Below the pieces are notes generated by a model that was given only the letters and a program-made list of their open reading frames with translations, did no database searches and was not told the origin of the DNA. A DNA stretch of 64,000 nucleotides from Atherix ibis (Eukaryota; Arthropoda; Insecta; Diptera; Athericidae): positions 86,497,696 through 86,561,695 of the forward strand of contig OY282606.1 of NCBI GenBank assembly GCA_958298945.1. The letters run 5' to 3'. This document shows, piece after piece, positions 1 to 9,696 of this stretch (its first letter is position 1; each line of letters starts with the position of its first letter). The translations under genes and the position numbers were made by a program.

Positions 1-396
1 AACAACAGCTAGTAAATGGCGCCTTAAGACCATGCTCGATGAATGGTGTAGATATCAATAAATTGCCAATTCACTGGACAGCAAATAAAAAAGTCTGGGT
101 GACCAGTGCAATCCTCACAGAATGGTTTCAGAAATACTTCATCCCAGAAGTTAGACGCTACATGAATGCAAAATGTCTAGAATTTAAAGTTCTTTTAATT
201 CTAGACAATGAACCTGGCCATCTGGTCTTGGAGCACCCAAATGTGTAATTTTGTTTTCTTCCGCCTAATACTACATCTTTTTTAGGTCTGGAACCAATCT
301 ACGATTCTTCCATTTAGCCAATATCTTTTTTTACACGATTTTTTTTTGCACGAATTTTTTGGGAACATATCTATCGTGTAAAAAGAGAATTTGGTG
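1..396 (+). mobile_element. Tigger/pogo-type DNA transposon, 3' part (5' end outside window)
   Basis: The left side runs off the window. The 3' region has the layout seen at the 3' end of the Tigger-type element at 4082-5702: a 12 bp arm reading ttttttacacgat, a spacer with gggaacatatct, then the inverted arm atcgtgtaaaaa, ending near position 396 at gtg followed by TA. That TA is the expected target duplication. The transposase piece at 3-248 supports the assignment. The right boundary is approximate because the terminal repeat is degraded. Confidence 0.6.
3..248 (+). pseudogene. Tigger/pogo-type DDE transposase fragment
   Basis: The reading frame is open from the window edge to the stop at 246-248, so the ATG at 39 is internal and not a real start. 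The peptide carries INKLPIHW, KKVWVTSAIL, EWFQKYF and LLILDNEPGH. The last corresponds to the second catalytic Asp block (LLILDNAPGHP) of Tigger/jerky-like DDE_1 transposases and aligns with the same block in the 4082-5702 element. After the DNEPGH motif the frame loses similarity and stops, so the third catalytic Asp region is missing. This is a dead relic of a cut-and-paste transposase, not a host gene. Confidence 0.7.
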
Positions 397-402
397 TATA
401 TA

Positions 403-1658
403 CGTAGGCTACTATATATATTTCTGGCCTAGGCAACACTAAGTGTTGCCAGGTGCGATCTGACATTTCCATTGGAAAGTTTGACATTTTTTAGCATAAA
501 CGTACTCAGAACGTTTTGACGTACGACTATCATTTGTGTTGTTTACAGTGACTTGAAAAAATCAATTTGGCAAAAAAATGGAATTAACTCGTGAACATTT
601 TCGTGCGATCATTTTTCACAACTTTCGACGTGGATTATCACGACAAGAGTGCATCGATGAACTTAAATCTTTGTATGGCTATGAAGCACCATCCTATAGC
701 ACTGTGAAAAACTGGTACAACGAATTCAATCGTGGCCGACGCTCGCTCAAAGACGAATTCCGTGAAGGTCGTCCAAAAACAGCCGTTGTTCCAGAAAACA
801 TCGATGCCGTACGTGAACTGATAATGCAAGACCGTCATGTGACATACCGTGAGATAGAGGCATGCCTAGGCATTTCTCCCACCAGCATACATTCGATATT
901 GCATGAACACCTGGCCGTAAAAAAGGTTTGTTCTCGTTGGATCCCGCACAATTTGACAATCGCTCAAAAAAAGGCTCGTGTGGATTGGTGTAAAGAAATG
1001 CTGAAAAAATACGATCGCGGTGCTTCAAAAGACGTTTATAAGATCGTCACAGGTGACGAATCATGGATCTATGCGTATGAGCCCGAAACAAAACAGCAAT
1101 CGACCGTGTGGGTCTTCCAAGACGAGTCAAATCCAACGAAAGTTGTTCGTGGAAGAAGCACTTCGAAGCAAATGGTCGCTTGTTTCTTTGGCAAAACTGG
1201 TCATGTGGCGACTGTTCCGCTTGTGCAACGTAGGACGGTCAATTCTGAGTGGTACACCATTTGTTTGCCTGAAGTCTTCGGAGAAATTCGAAAAACGAAC
1301 AAGAGAAGTCGAATCATTGTGCACCATGACAATGCGAGCTCTCACACATCGGCTCAAACCAGCGCCTTTTTGACCGGACAAAACGTCGAATTGATGGGTC
1401 ATCCTCCGTACAGCCCTGACTTGGCACCCAATGACTTCTTTTTAATTTTCGTCGCCAGAAGATGCTGTTGAAGCATTCAAAAACCATGTTTTGGAGGTGT
1501 CTCAATCGGAGTGGAAAAAGTGCTTCGAAAATTGGTTTGAGCGCATGCAAAAGTGTATAAATCTTGATGGAGAATATTTTGAAAAACAATAAAACCTTTT
1601 TCGTTGATAAATATTCGCATTTTCATTATTAGGCCAGAAATATATATAGTAGCCCACG
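403..1658 (+). mobile_element. Mariner A, copy 1 (defective)
   Basis: Bounded by TA at 401-402 and 1659-1660. The terminal inverted repeats read CGT(A/G)GGCTACTATATATA and continue to about 28 bp. Length is 1256 bp, typical of mariner. Just inside the left end is a perfect 9 bp palindrome, GGCAACACT-A-AGTGTTGCC (432-450). The element encodes one transposase with a frameshift near its end. It matches the element at 14830-16088 almost base for base in the stretches I compared, the main difference being one missing codon. Confidence 0.92.
578..1592 (+). pseudogene. Mariner A transposase, 3' frameshift/deletion
   Basis: A mariner DD34D transposase, which would bind its own TIRs and cut and paste the element. 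From the ATG at 578 the frame stays open for 297 codons. It has an N-terminal helix-turn-helix region (about residues 1-110), the linker WIPHNL (121-126) and the catalytic Asp in TGDESW (D160), HHDNASSH (D251) and SPDLAPND (D286), with 34 residues between the last two. Near 1440-1450 a short deletion and frame change replaces the normal continuation with FFLIFVARRCC and a stop at 1471. The lost C-terminus can still be read in another frame (SSPEDAVEAF to DGEYFEKQ) up to the original stop at 1590-1592. Copy 2 has the same lesion. Databases often label this family SETMAR-like, but this is not a methyltransferase. Confidence 0.9.
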
Positions 1659-1732
1659 TATAAGTCTAAAAATATACATCTTTGCACATACTTGTAAATG
1701 GACATATTTAATTAATATTGATAATAAAAATT

Positions 1733-1868
1733 TTTCATAATTATAAAAGATTATCCAATAAATATTTTCCTTTGTTAAAGTAAAGATAACTGAAAAAAAA
1801 CCTTTTAAATTAAGATATTAATTATATTTTTACTTATTTATGTTTGATTTTTTACTTATTTAAATATA
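1733..1868 (+). repeat. ~137 bp direct repeat, left copy, flanking mariner B
   Basis: This segment starts ttttcataattataaaag and ends acttatttaaatata. It recurs at about 3156-3293 in the same orientation with only scattered differences. It ends exactly where mariner B begins. A mariner insertion should duplicate only TA, so a duplication this long needs another explanation. Confidence 0.85.
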
Positions 1869-3154
1869 AGTTGTAGTAAAAAGAAATCCATTATTTTTGC
1901 ATTAAATTGAAGGTTTTATTTAGCATAGACAGAATGATACGATTTAGGTCAAATATGCACCGTTTTGTTCGATAACTTGTTGCCATTTTGGAGGTAATTT
2001 CATAATGCCTCTTTCATAGAAACCCTCGTCCCTATTGGCAAAAAACTCGGACAGTCGATTTTCACAATCTTCTCTTGAGGTGAATTTTTCACCTGCAAAA
2101 TTATTCGTCATAGACAGGAAGAGGTGGTAATCACTTGGTGCCAGATCCGGACTATAAGGTGAATGCATAAGAACATCACAACCAAGGTCCCGGAACTTCT
2201 GGCGAGTCACTATCGATGTATGCGGCCTGGCGTTGTCCTGATGGAACACAATTCCTCTCCTATTGGCCAAAGCTGGCCGCTTCTGGGCGATTGCTTCTTT
2301 CAGACGGTCCAATTGTTGACAGTATAGGTCCGAATTAAGAGTTCGGCCGTAGGGGAGCAGCTCATAGTATATGATTCCCTGCCAGTCCCACCAAACACAC
2401 AGCAAAACCTTCCTGGCTGTCAATCCTGGCTTGACCACCGTTTTCGCCGGGTGACCGCGATTTGACCACGACCGTTGTCGCTTGACGTTGTCGTAAGTGA
2501 CCCACTTTTCATCACCAGTAACCATCCGCTTCAGAAATGGATCGATATTGTTGCGATTCAGCAGCGATTCGCAGATGGAAATTCGGTCCATGAGGTTTTT
2601 TTGCGATAACTCGTGTGTCACCCATAAATCGAGCTTCTTTTTGTATCCAGCCTTATTTAAGTGGTTTCAAACGGTTTTTTATGCAATGTTTAGCTCCTGG
2701 GCAATCGAAACAGTGCTTACGTAACGGTCGGACTCAACGATTTCCATTATTTTATCGACATTTTCGACAATTGGCCTTCCAGAGCGTGGTGCATCTTTGA
2801 TATCAAAACTACCGGAACGGAATCGACGAAACCAAAATTGCGCGTGATTGGCTATTACAGTATCAGGACCATAAACACTATTTAAATTTTCAGCTGCCTG
2901 GCTTGCGTTTTCGCCTTTATCGAAGAAAAACTGTAAAATATGGCGTATTTTCTCTTTGTTGGTGTCCATCTTTGACGCGTGCTAAAAAAATACTGAGTCA
3001 AGTAATCACAAAACTGTATCAAAAGTTTTTTTTTGTACGAAATCTTATCTTTTTAACGCCATCTAGTGCAACCCAATCGCACTTTTACAACGGGAGATAC
3101 AGACTCCTAAAGCCATCTATTGGCAAAATAATGGATTACTTTTTACTAAAATTA
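1869..3154 (-). mobile_element. Mariner B, copy 1 (nearly full length)
   Basis: The left terminus (3' end of the element) starts agttgtagtaaaaa after TA at 1867-1868. The right terminus carries the inverted form (ggattactttttact), degraded in its outermost bases, so the right limit is accurate to a few bases and lacks a clean TA. Copy 2 at 41756 shares the same 5' region (ccattattttgccaatagat). The element is about 1286 bp and encodes a complete-length transposase with two nonsense codons. Confidence 0.85.
1944..2969 (-). pseudogene. Mariner B transposase, two nonsense codons
   Basis: From the ATG at 2969 one frame of 342 codons runs to the natural stop at 1944, the usual mariner length. Only codons 97 (TAA) and 101 (TGA) interrupt it. 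Copy 2 keeps Gln and Trp at these places, so each is a single C-to-T or G-to-A change. The N-terminal helix-turn-helix part includes FWFRRFRSG and DAPRSGRP. The linker reads LWVTHEL. The catalytic Asp are in VTGDEKW (D153), FHQDNARPH and SPDLAPSDY with 34-residue spacing. No frameshift is present. Without the two stops the protein would look complete, so this was probably active fairly recently on the scale of this window. Confidence 0.9.
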
Positions 3155-3155
3155 C

Positions 3156-3293
3156 TTTTTCATAATTATAAAAGATTATCCAATAAATATTTTCCTTTGT
3201 AAAAGTAAAGTTAACCGGAAAAAAACTTTTTAAATTAAGATATTGATTATATTTTTACTTATTTATATTGTTTTTTTTACTTATTTAAATATA
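3156..3293 (+). repeat. ~137 bp direct repeat, right copy, flanking mariner B
   Basis: Direct repeat of 1733-1868, starting immediately after the right end of mariner B and ending at atttaaatata. Differences include taaag/aaaag, ataactg/ttaaccg and tatgtttg/tatattg, so the duplication is not brand new. Confidence 0.85.
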
Positions 3294-4079
3294 ATTAATA
3301 TTACAAACAATATTTCAAAGGACCCAAGAGGCTTCTTGCAGGGTTCGATTCTTTAAGAGTAATTTTTGTTGGGTTTTTTTTTTCATATTTGAGGTTGTAA
3401 TTTGTCTATTACTTGTCTGATGATGGTTTTGAATTTCTCTAAAATTTAGGGATTATCTGCAAAGCTCTACAAAAAAAACGTTTAACCATTGTCAAACTAC
3501 ACGATCTTCTTGGAGGACACTTGACGTTAACAAAGCTCGAAATTAAGCGTCCTCTGAACTTTTTTTTCAATAAATCCGACATTATGGATCAGATTTATTT
3601 CTGTAAGTTCAGACCCAAAAAATGGCGGTTATTAAAACGTTATAGTACTCAGAATTGACTGTAATAGACTCTTTTTCTTTAGAATTAACATTAAGAGGTA
3701 TCTTCGCAATGGTACCTTCCGCCGAAAATGCACTCCAGATAGTACCTTTAAAAGGATACAGTGGCTTTCCCACAATTTTTTGTAAATTTTCAGAGCTCCA
3801 CATTTGGCAGTTTTACTTAATGATTTAATTTTTAGAGCGACAATCAAGGCACTATCTTTGAAGAAAATTTTGTTTGAAAAATTAGCATCCAAAGTTTGTT
3901 ATTCCAGCATCCAATTGCCCTATCTTATATGCATTTTATAGTCAGTAAATGGATTTATAATTTAAAATGATAAATTTTATAATATTTTTCTATTATAAAT
4001 TTATGAATATAAATTTATAATTTTAAAAAATATTATAAAAGGGCATTTACTTTGCTAAATAAATTATAAATTTTATAAT
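3294..4079. other. AT-rich interval, no gene recognised
   Basis: Two overlapping minus-strand open frames of 64 and 86 codons lie at 3609-3892 but show no recognisable motif, are of chance length for AT-rich DNA, and have no support from neighbouring signals. The stretch from 3950 to 4080 is rich in ttataa-type words. I see nothing else I can name. Confidence 0.6.
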
Positions 4080-4081
4080 TA

Positions 4082-5702
4082 CACTTATACCTCGCTATAC
4101 GGCCGCTCTTTATACGGCATTTTGCTATAAAGGCCCACTTCAATTAAGGAAAGTTTTCGATTTACGGCCTAAAACGTTTCGCTATAACGGCAAAAAAAAT
4201 GTATATATAAAAATATATTATATATTGAAGAATGTAGGTACCGATGAATCTGTTGAAGATGTCACATTCCAAGCAAGCCGAGGATGGTTTGAAAAATTTG
4301 AAAATAGATTTAATTTGCATAATTTGAAAATGAAAGGTGAAGCAGCTAGCGCCGATGAGGCCGCATCTAGAGAATATCCTAACATTTTAAAGGGAATTTT
4401 TGAAAGAGGTGGTTATAAACCTGAACAAGTGTTTAACGTAGATGAAACAGGGCTTTATTGGAAGCAAATACCTGATCGCACGTACATTTCAAAAACCGAA
4501 AAATCTGCGCCTGGTTATATGGTGTCTAAAGAACGATTAACTTTGCTATTTGGTGCAAATGCCGCGGGTGATTTTAAGCTAAAACCACTTTTAATATATT
4601 TGTCCGAAAATCCAAGGCCTCTTAAAGGACTAAATAAAAATCAATTACCCGTCATATGGAGATCCAACAAGAAAGCTTGGATGACTGAAGCTTCTTTTGA
4701 GGATTGGTTCAAAAATCACTTTTGTACAGAAGTGAACAAATATTTGCGAGACAATAACTTAAGCAACAAGGCTTTGCTAATTTTGGATAATGCACCAGGG
4801 CATCCTACTAATTCATCCGAACTACAATCTGTAGATTTCATGATTGAGTACGTTTCGAAAAATACAACAGCTCTGATCCAACCAATGGATCAGGGTGCAA
4901 TAGCCACTTTTAAGGCATATTACCTACGCCGAACTTTCCGACAATTTATAAGGGAAACCGATGGTAAATCTTCAATTAAAACATTTTGGAAAAACTATAA
5001 CATCAAGGATGCTGTTGACAGCATCAGTGAATCATGGTAGGAATTAAAATTAACAACAATGTTTGGAAAAAAATATGGCCAGAATGTGTAAAAAGTACTG
5101 ATGCAGAAGTTAATTTCCTTCCTGAAATTAGGCAAAACATTTTGGATCTAGCACATGATCTCGGCTTTGAAGGTTTGAACGAACGTGATGTGCTTAATCT
5201 ACTTGAAGCTGATAGGGAACCCCTTTCATATGAGGAACTCACTCAGTTGCAAGCAGAACCGGCATTTGATGAAGAGACAGAACCTATTGTATCTAAACAG
5301 CTAACATTAAAAAATTTGTCGAAAGCTTTTTCCTATTTCAAACAAGGAATTACCATCCTCCTTGAAAACGATCCTAACGTCAAACGCAGCGCTAAGGTTT
5401 CTCGAGGACTTAACTCAGCCATTAGCTGTGATAAATCACTGAAGAACTCATCCTTACCAGCGAAAAATGATGACGACAGTGATCTTGAGGTCACCATTTC
5501 TTCATCTTCAGATTCATTTACATGAAATAAAAAGATAAAATGCATTTTGAATGATAAACCATGTAACATATTTAATAAATTTGGAACCGATCCCATTGGA
5601 TTAGTATGAATTTGTATTAGAATAATTAATTCCTTATACGGCTTTTCGCTTTGCGGCCAAGTTTCGTGGAACGTATCTAGGCCGTAAGGCGAGGTATGAG
5701 TG
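4082..5702 (+). mobile_element. Tigger/pogo-type DNA transposon with both ends
   Basis: Flanked by TA at 4080-4081 and 5703-5704. The termini are inverted repeats: the left begins CACTTATACCTCGC and the right, reverse-complemented, begins CACTCATACCTCGC, followed by TACGGCC on both. This resembles the CAGGCATACCTCG start known for Tigger elements. Both subterminal regions contain several further tacggc words. Length is 1621 bp, shorter than an autonomous Tigger, because the 5' part of the transposase is gone. Confidence 0.85.
4228..5525 (+). pseudogene. Tigger/pogo-type transposase, N-terminus lost and one frameshift
   Basis: This is a DDE_1-superfamily transposase of the CENP-B/jerky/Tigger group. 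The frame has no ATG at its upstream edge. Similarity begins inside the CENP-B-type DNA-binding region (ASRGWFEKFENR), so the first half of the DNA-binding part is missing. The catalytic Asp are in FNVDETGLYWK, LLILDNAPGHP and IQPMDQGAIATFK, 33 residues apart for the last pair. A frame change at about 5035-5040, next to ESW, ends the first frame at 5040. The C-terminal part continues in the next frame (INNNVWKKIWPECVK) to 5525 and ends in an acidic, serine-rich tail. No intact protein can be made. Confidence 0.85.
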
Positions 5703-5852
5703 TATATATTATAATATTTGTTAAATTAAAAAAAGCTTTATTTTCCAAACTATTAAATGGACAATATTATATATATTGTGGGCAGTTACGAGTATCATCG
5801 TAAAAAAAATATGTTTCCATTAACAAAATAAAAAAGAAAATATTGGGTTGTC

Positions 5853-7040
5853 CGTAAAGTAATTTCGTTTTAAAAAAAATAAAAATGAAAGTCTTTTTTC
5901 TTATAGTGAATTAATATTTTATTCAATTAAATATTGTCCAGTCTTATCCAATGCCCTTTGCCATCTTTCTGGCAGTAGCATGATTCCACGCTTATATTAA
6001 TTTTCGTTATATGCTGGCTAAAAACTGATCCAAGTGATTTTTGACTTCCTCATTTGAATTAAACGTTTTACCGTCTAAAAATTTTTGTAGAGATTGGAAA
6101 AAATTATAATCTGGAGAGTATGGTAGGTGTGGCAGTATATCACATTCAAGCTCTAAAAGCTTTTGTCGAATGGTCAAACTTGTATGTGGTTCCGCATTAC
6201 CCTGTTGGATCACTATACCTTTCCTATTAACCAATTCTGGCAGTTTTTCGTTAAGTGAATCATTCAATTTGTCCAACTGATGACAGTACACTTCAGAATT
6301 GATCATTGTTTTGCTCGGTAGAATCTAAAAATAAACGATTCCTTTGAAATTCCACTAAACAGATAGCATAGTGCTTTGATCGGTTCATCTTTTCTACTCT
6401 AGGATCTTTTGCGCTTAACATTGTTGTGGACAACCCATTTCCCGCCTCAGTGATGATACGCTTCAAAAATGGATAATTTTCTTCGCGTTTGAGAAGCAAA
6501 TCACAAACATCAATGCGACGGCACAAATTTTTTTCCGTAAGAAGATGAGGAACCCATATGTCGAGCTTTAAGATAAAACCTAGCCGTTTCAAATGATCAT
6601 GAACGGTCGTATTCGATAAATTTAATCTCTCAGCGATCTCATGAGTTGTTATTCGCCGGTTTGCATCAATTAATGCCTTTATTGTGTCTTCATCAGCTTC
6701 AACTGGCCTTCCAGAACGTGGTGCATCTTCGAAATTTTGCCACTGGCGTTTATTTAACACATTGGATAATTTTTTTCTTGCTTTAACAGCATTTTTATCT
6801 CTTCTATAGTAAAAAAGTAAAATTTTCTGAAAATGGTGTTCTTCACTTTCCATATTTAAAAGGGTATCAACCAAAAACTACTGTGCAGAATCAATCGAAT
6901 TTTTTCACAAGCAAGCCTTGCTATGTCAGCTGTCAAAATGCATATGATTATGTGGCTTAAGTGTGAAGTTGGTTGGATGTAAAAAAATAAAATTAAGTCT
7001 TCTGTTGAGAAACAACGAAATTACTTTCCGTACAACCCAA
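5853..7040 (-). mobile_element. Mariner C, copy 1 (defective)
   Basis: TA at 5851-5852 and 7041-7042. The inverted repeats read TTGGGTTGT(C/A)CG(T/G)AAAG followed by TAATTTCGTT. Length is 1188 bp. It encodes a badly damaged transposase on the minus strand. The second copy, at 17645-18550, has lost its 5' coding part. Confidence 0.9.
5919..6853 (-). pseudogene. Mariner C transposase, catalytic Asp lost and frameshifted
   Basis: The likely start is the ATG at 6853 (MESEEHHFQKILLFYYRR), giving the usual mariner opening. The helix-turn-helix region, DAPRSGRP and WVPHLL linker are readable. After RIITE the frame is broken: where the first catalytic block (TGDEKW) should be there is TEAGNG. The middle continues in another frame. 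The second block reads QQGNAEPH, so its Asp has become Gly. The third block is reduced to SPDYNFF. Another frame change after DQFLAS precedes the original stop at 5919-5921. This gene is inactive by several independent lesions. Confidence 0.85.
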
Positions 7041-7042
7041 TA

Positions 7043-7914
7043 AATTGTTGAAAAAGAAAATATATTGAAATTTTTTCCATTACTTATAGAATTTCCTTTT
7101 GAAAAGATCTTATTTTTTTGTAAATAAATTCAGGAATTTTTTATTACGAAATAATTTATAAATAATGATTATTTAGTTTTTTATACTAAAATTATATAAG
7201 TTAAACCCCGTTTTTACGTTTTTGAAGGGACCGATAAAAAAAACTTAATTAGAAGGAAAACGTAGATTAGGGGTTAGAAGAAAAAAATTTAAATATTGAA
7301 TATTTTATAAATTGATAAGAAAATTGTATCTTGTGCGTCATCAATACTAGTCAAGTAGCTTTTAAGGTCCTCATAGCATCTTGTTTTGTCGTTTTCGTGT
7401 TTGTGACTATCCACTATGTTATCACGTTAATGTCGGGGTCCATGTAATTTTTTAAGGGTTCGGTAGACATTTATTCCCAGCAATCAAGATATTTTACGGG
7501 TGCTTCGTAATATCTTCTACTAGTATTACTACCCCAGTTCCATCTACAATACGAGTATATCTTCTATTTCTTCTTTTTGCTCCTTAACGATTCCAGCTTT
7601 CCAAAAACAATTTCTGATCGTTATTTCTTAATTTTTTCAACCCATGCCTTAACATTACATCTAAAATAGATACTTTAAAATTTTTTAAGATATTCTCTAC
7701 GTTCTAACTTAGGTAATAATATTTGTACAAGATTTTTATGGTAGCAATGTTTGAAAGCACGATTTATTTGTTAGTCCAATGACTACAATTCTTTAGTATA
7801 GTTTAGTGGGGAAAAAAGTTTATTGGATGAGCAGGGAAGTAGAAAATTTTTCTTTTCTTGGCTCCCATCAAATCATCTAAGGTTAAAAGTTGTTTTGAAG
7901 TAATCTATGCTTTT
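7043..7914. other. AT-rich interval, no gene recognised
   Basis: No open frame of note and no terminal repeats. I see only A/T-rich sequence leading to the satellite array that begins near 7960. Confidence 0.6.
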
Positions 7915-7960
7915 TTATTTGCAGCATATTTTGTCGGTAATGACTTGACATTTTTTGAAG

Positions 7961-8023
7961 CACCGAAGGTTTTGTGGTTTTCCAGATATTGAATCTATCT
8001 GGAAAACCACAAAACCTTCGGTG
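7961..8023. repeat. Perfect 28 bp inverted repeat (hairpin) at the edge of a satellite array
   Basis: The arms are 7961-7988 and 7996-8023, perfectly complementary over 28 bp, with a 7 base spacer (ttgaatc). The left arm starts CACCGAAGGTTTTGTGG. The segment lies immediately before the satellite at 8027-9696. Confidence 0.95.
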
Positions 8024-8026
8024 TTT

Positions 8027-9696
8027 TCAATAGATTCGCGATTTTTTTTAATTATATCTATTTTTTCAATAGATTCGCGAGAAATATCAAAGACGAGCCA
8101 GAACACGTGCAAGCAAAGCAGCTGTCAAAAATTAACTGAACATTCAAAATGGCCGAACTTGTCGGAATGATCTATTCAGCCATTTGATGTAGTAAATCCT
8201 GCGATATTAAATCGATACGCAATGTGCAGAGCCTTATCTTTGCAATCCATTCTTTAAGGATTTCTACCATTTCCTTGTATTTTGAAGCTCGTTTCTATAT
8301 GCGTTTTTGTAATGAGACCGCATTGAATCACCTTTTTTCAATAGATTCGTGAATTTTTATTATCACAGGTACGAGAAAAATCGAAGACGATCCAAAACAC
8401 GTGCAAGCAAAGGAGCTGTCAAAAATTAACTGAATATTCAAAATGGCCGAACTTGTCGGAATGATCTATTCAGCCATTTGATGTAGTAAATCCTTCGATA
8501 TTTAATCGAGACGCAATGTGCAGAGTCTTATCTTCGCAAATCATTCTTTAAGGATTTCTACCATTTCCTTGTATTTTGAAGCTCACATGCATTTTTTTGC
8601 CATGAGACCGCATTGCATCACTTTTTTTTCAATAGATTCGCGATTTTTTATTATCACAGATACGAGAAAAATCGAAGACGATTCAAAACACGTGCAAGCA
8701 AAGGAGCTGTCAAAAATTAACTGAATATTCAAAATGGCCGAACTTGTCGGAACGATCTACTCAGCCATTTGATGTAGTAAATCCTTCGATATTAAATCGA
8801 GACGCAATGTGCAGAGCCTTATCTTCGCAAACTATTCTTTAAGGATTTCTACCATTTCCTTGTATTTGGAAGCTCGTTTCTACATGCGTTTTTTTGCCAT
8901 GAGACCGCATTGCATCACCTTTTTTTCAATAGATTCGCGATTTTTTATTATCACAGCTACGAGAAAAATCGACGACGATTCAAAACACGTGCAAGCAAAG
9001 GAGCTGTCAAAAATTAACTGAATATTCAAAATGGCCGAACTTGTCGGAACAATCTACTCAGCCATTTAATGTAGTAAATCCTTCGATTTTAAATCGAGAC
9101 GCAATGTGCAGCGCCTTATCTTCGCAAACTATTCTTTAAGGATTTCTACCATTTCCTTGTATTTGGAAGCTCGTTTCTATATGCGTTTTTTTGCCATGAG
9201 ACCGCATTGCATCACCTTTTTTCAATAGATTCGCGATTTTTTATTATCACAGCTACGAGAAAAATCGACGACGATTCAAAACACGTGCAAGCAAAGGAGC
9301 TGTCAAAAATTAACTGAATATTCAAAATGGCCGAACTTGTCGGAACGATCTACTCAGCCATTTGATGTAGTAAATCCTTCGATTTTAAATCGAGACGCAA
9401 TGTGCAGCGCCTTATCTTCGCAAACTATTCTTTAAGGATTTCTACAATTTCCTTGTATTGTGAAGCTCGTTTCTACATGCGTTTTTTGCCATGAGACCGC
9501 ATTGCATTACCTTTTTTTCAATATATTCGTGATTTTTTATTATCACAGGTACGAGAAAAATTGAAGACCAAAACACGTGCAAGCAAAGCAGCTATCGAAA
9601 ATTAACTGAACATTCAAAATGGCCGAACTTTTCGGCATAAGCCCGAGACATGATCGAATATATGTGTACGTAACCCGCGGAAATTAAAAAAACAGA
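8027..9696 (-). repeat. ~294 bp satellite containing a mariner D 5' end module, six copies
   Basis: The word acacgtgcaagcaaa recurs at 8103, 8397, 8688, 8985, 9281 and 9573, giving a period of 291-297 bp. Each unit contains about 78 bp matching, in reverse orientation, the 5' untranslated region of the mariner D family (for example 17440-17530), including CACGTG, gctgtcaaaaattaactgaa and aatggccgaacttgtcgg. The remaining ~215 bp (ctttaaggatttctaccatt, gagaccgcattgcatcac, tcaatagattcgcga) is not mariner sequence that I recognise. The last unit runs on into a degraded mariner D terminus (acgtaacccgcggaaatt, cagacctc) at 9610-9696, so the array sits inside or grew from the end of such an element. 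Short open frames within it are by-products of the repeat. Confidence 0.9.

Noticed and set aside
578..1471. Histone methyltransferase SETMAR-like gene
   Set aside because: The protein has only mariner transposase motifs and lies between TA-flanked terminal repeats. No SET domain is present.
7955..9021. Several 65-71 codon open frames (7915-8112, 7955-8170, 8518-8724, 8809-9021)
   Set aside because: They are by-products of the 294 bp satellite and repeat with it. There are no start, splice or domain signals.
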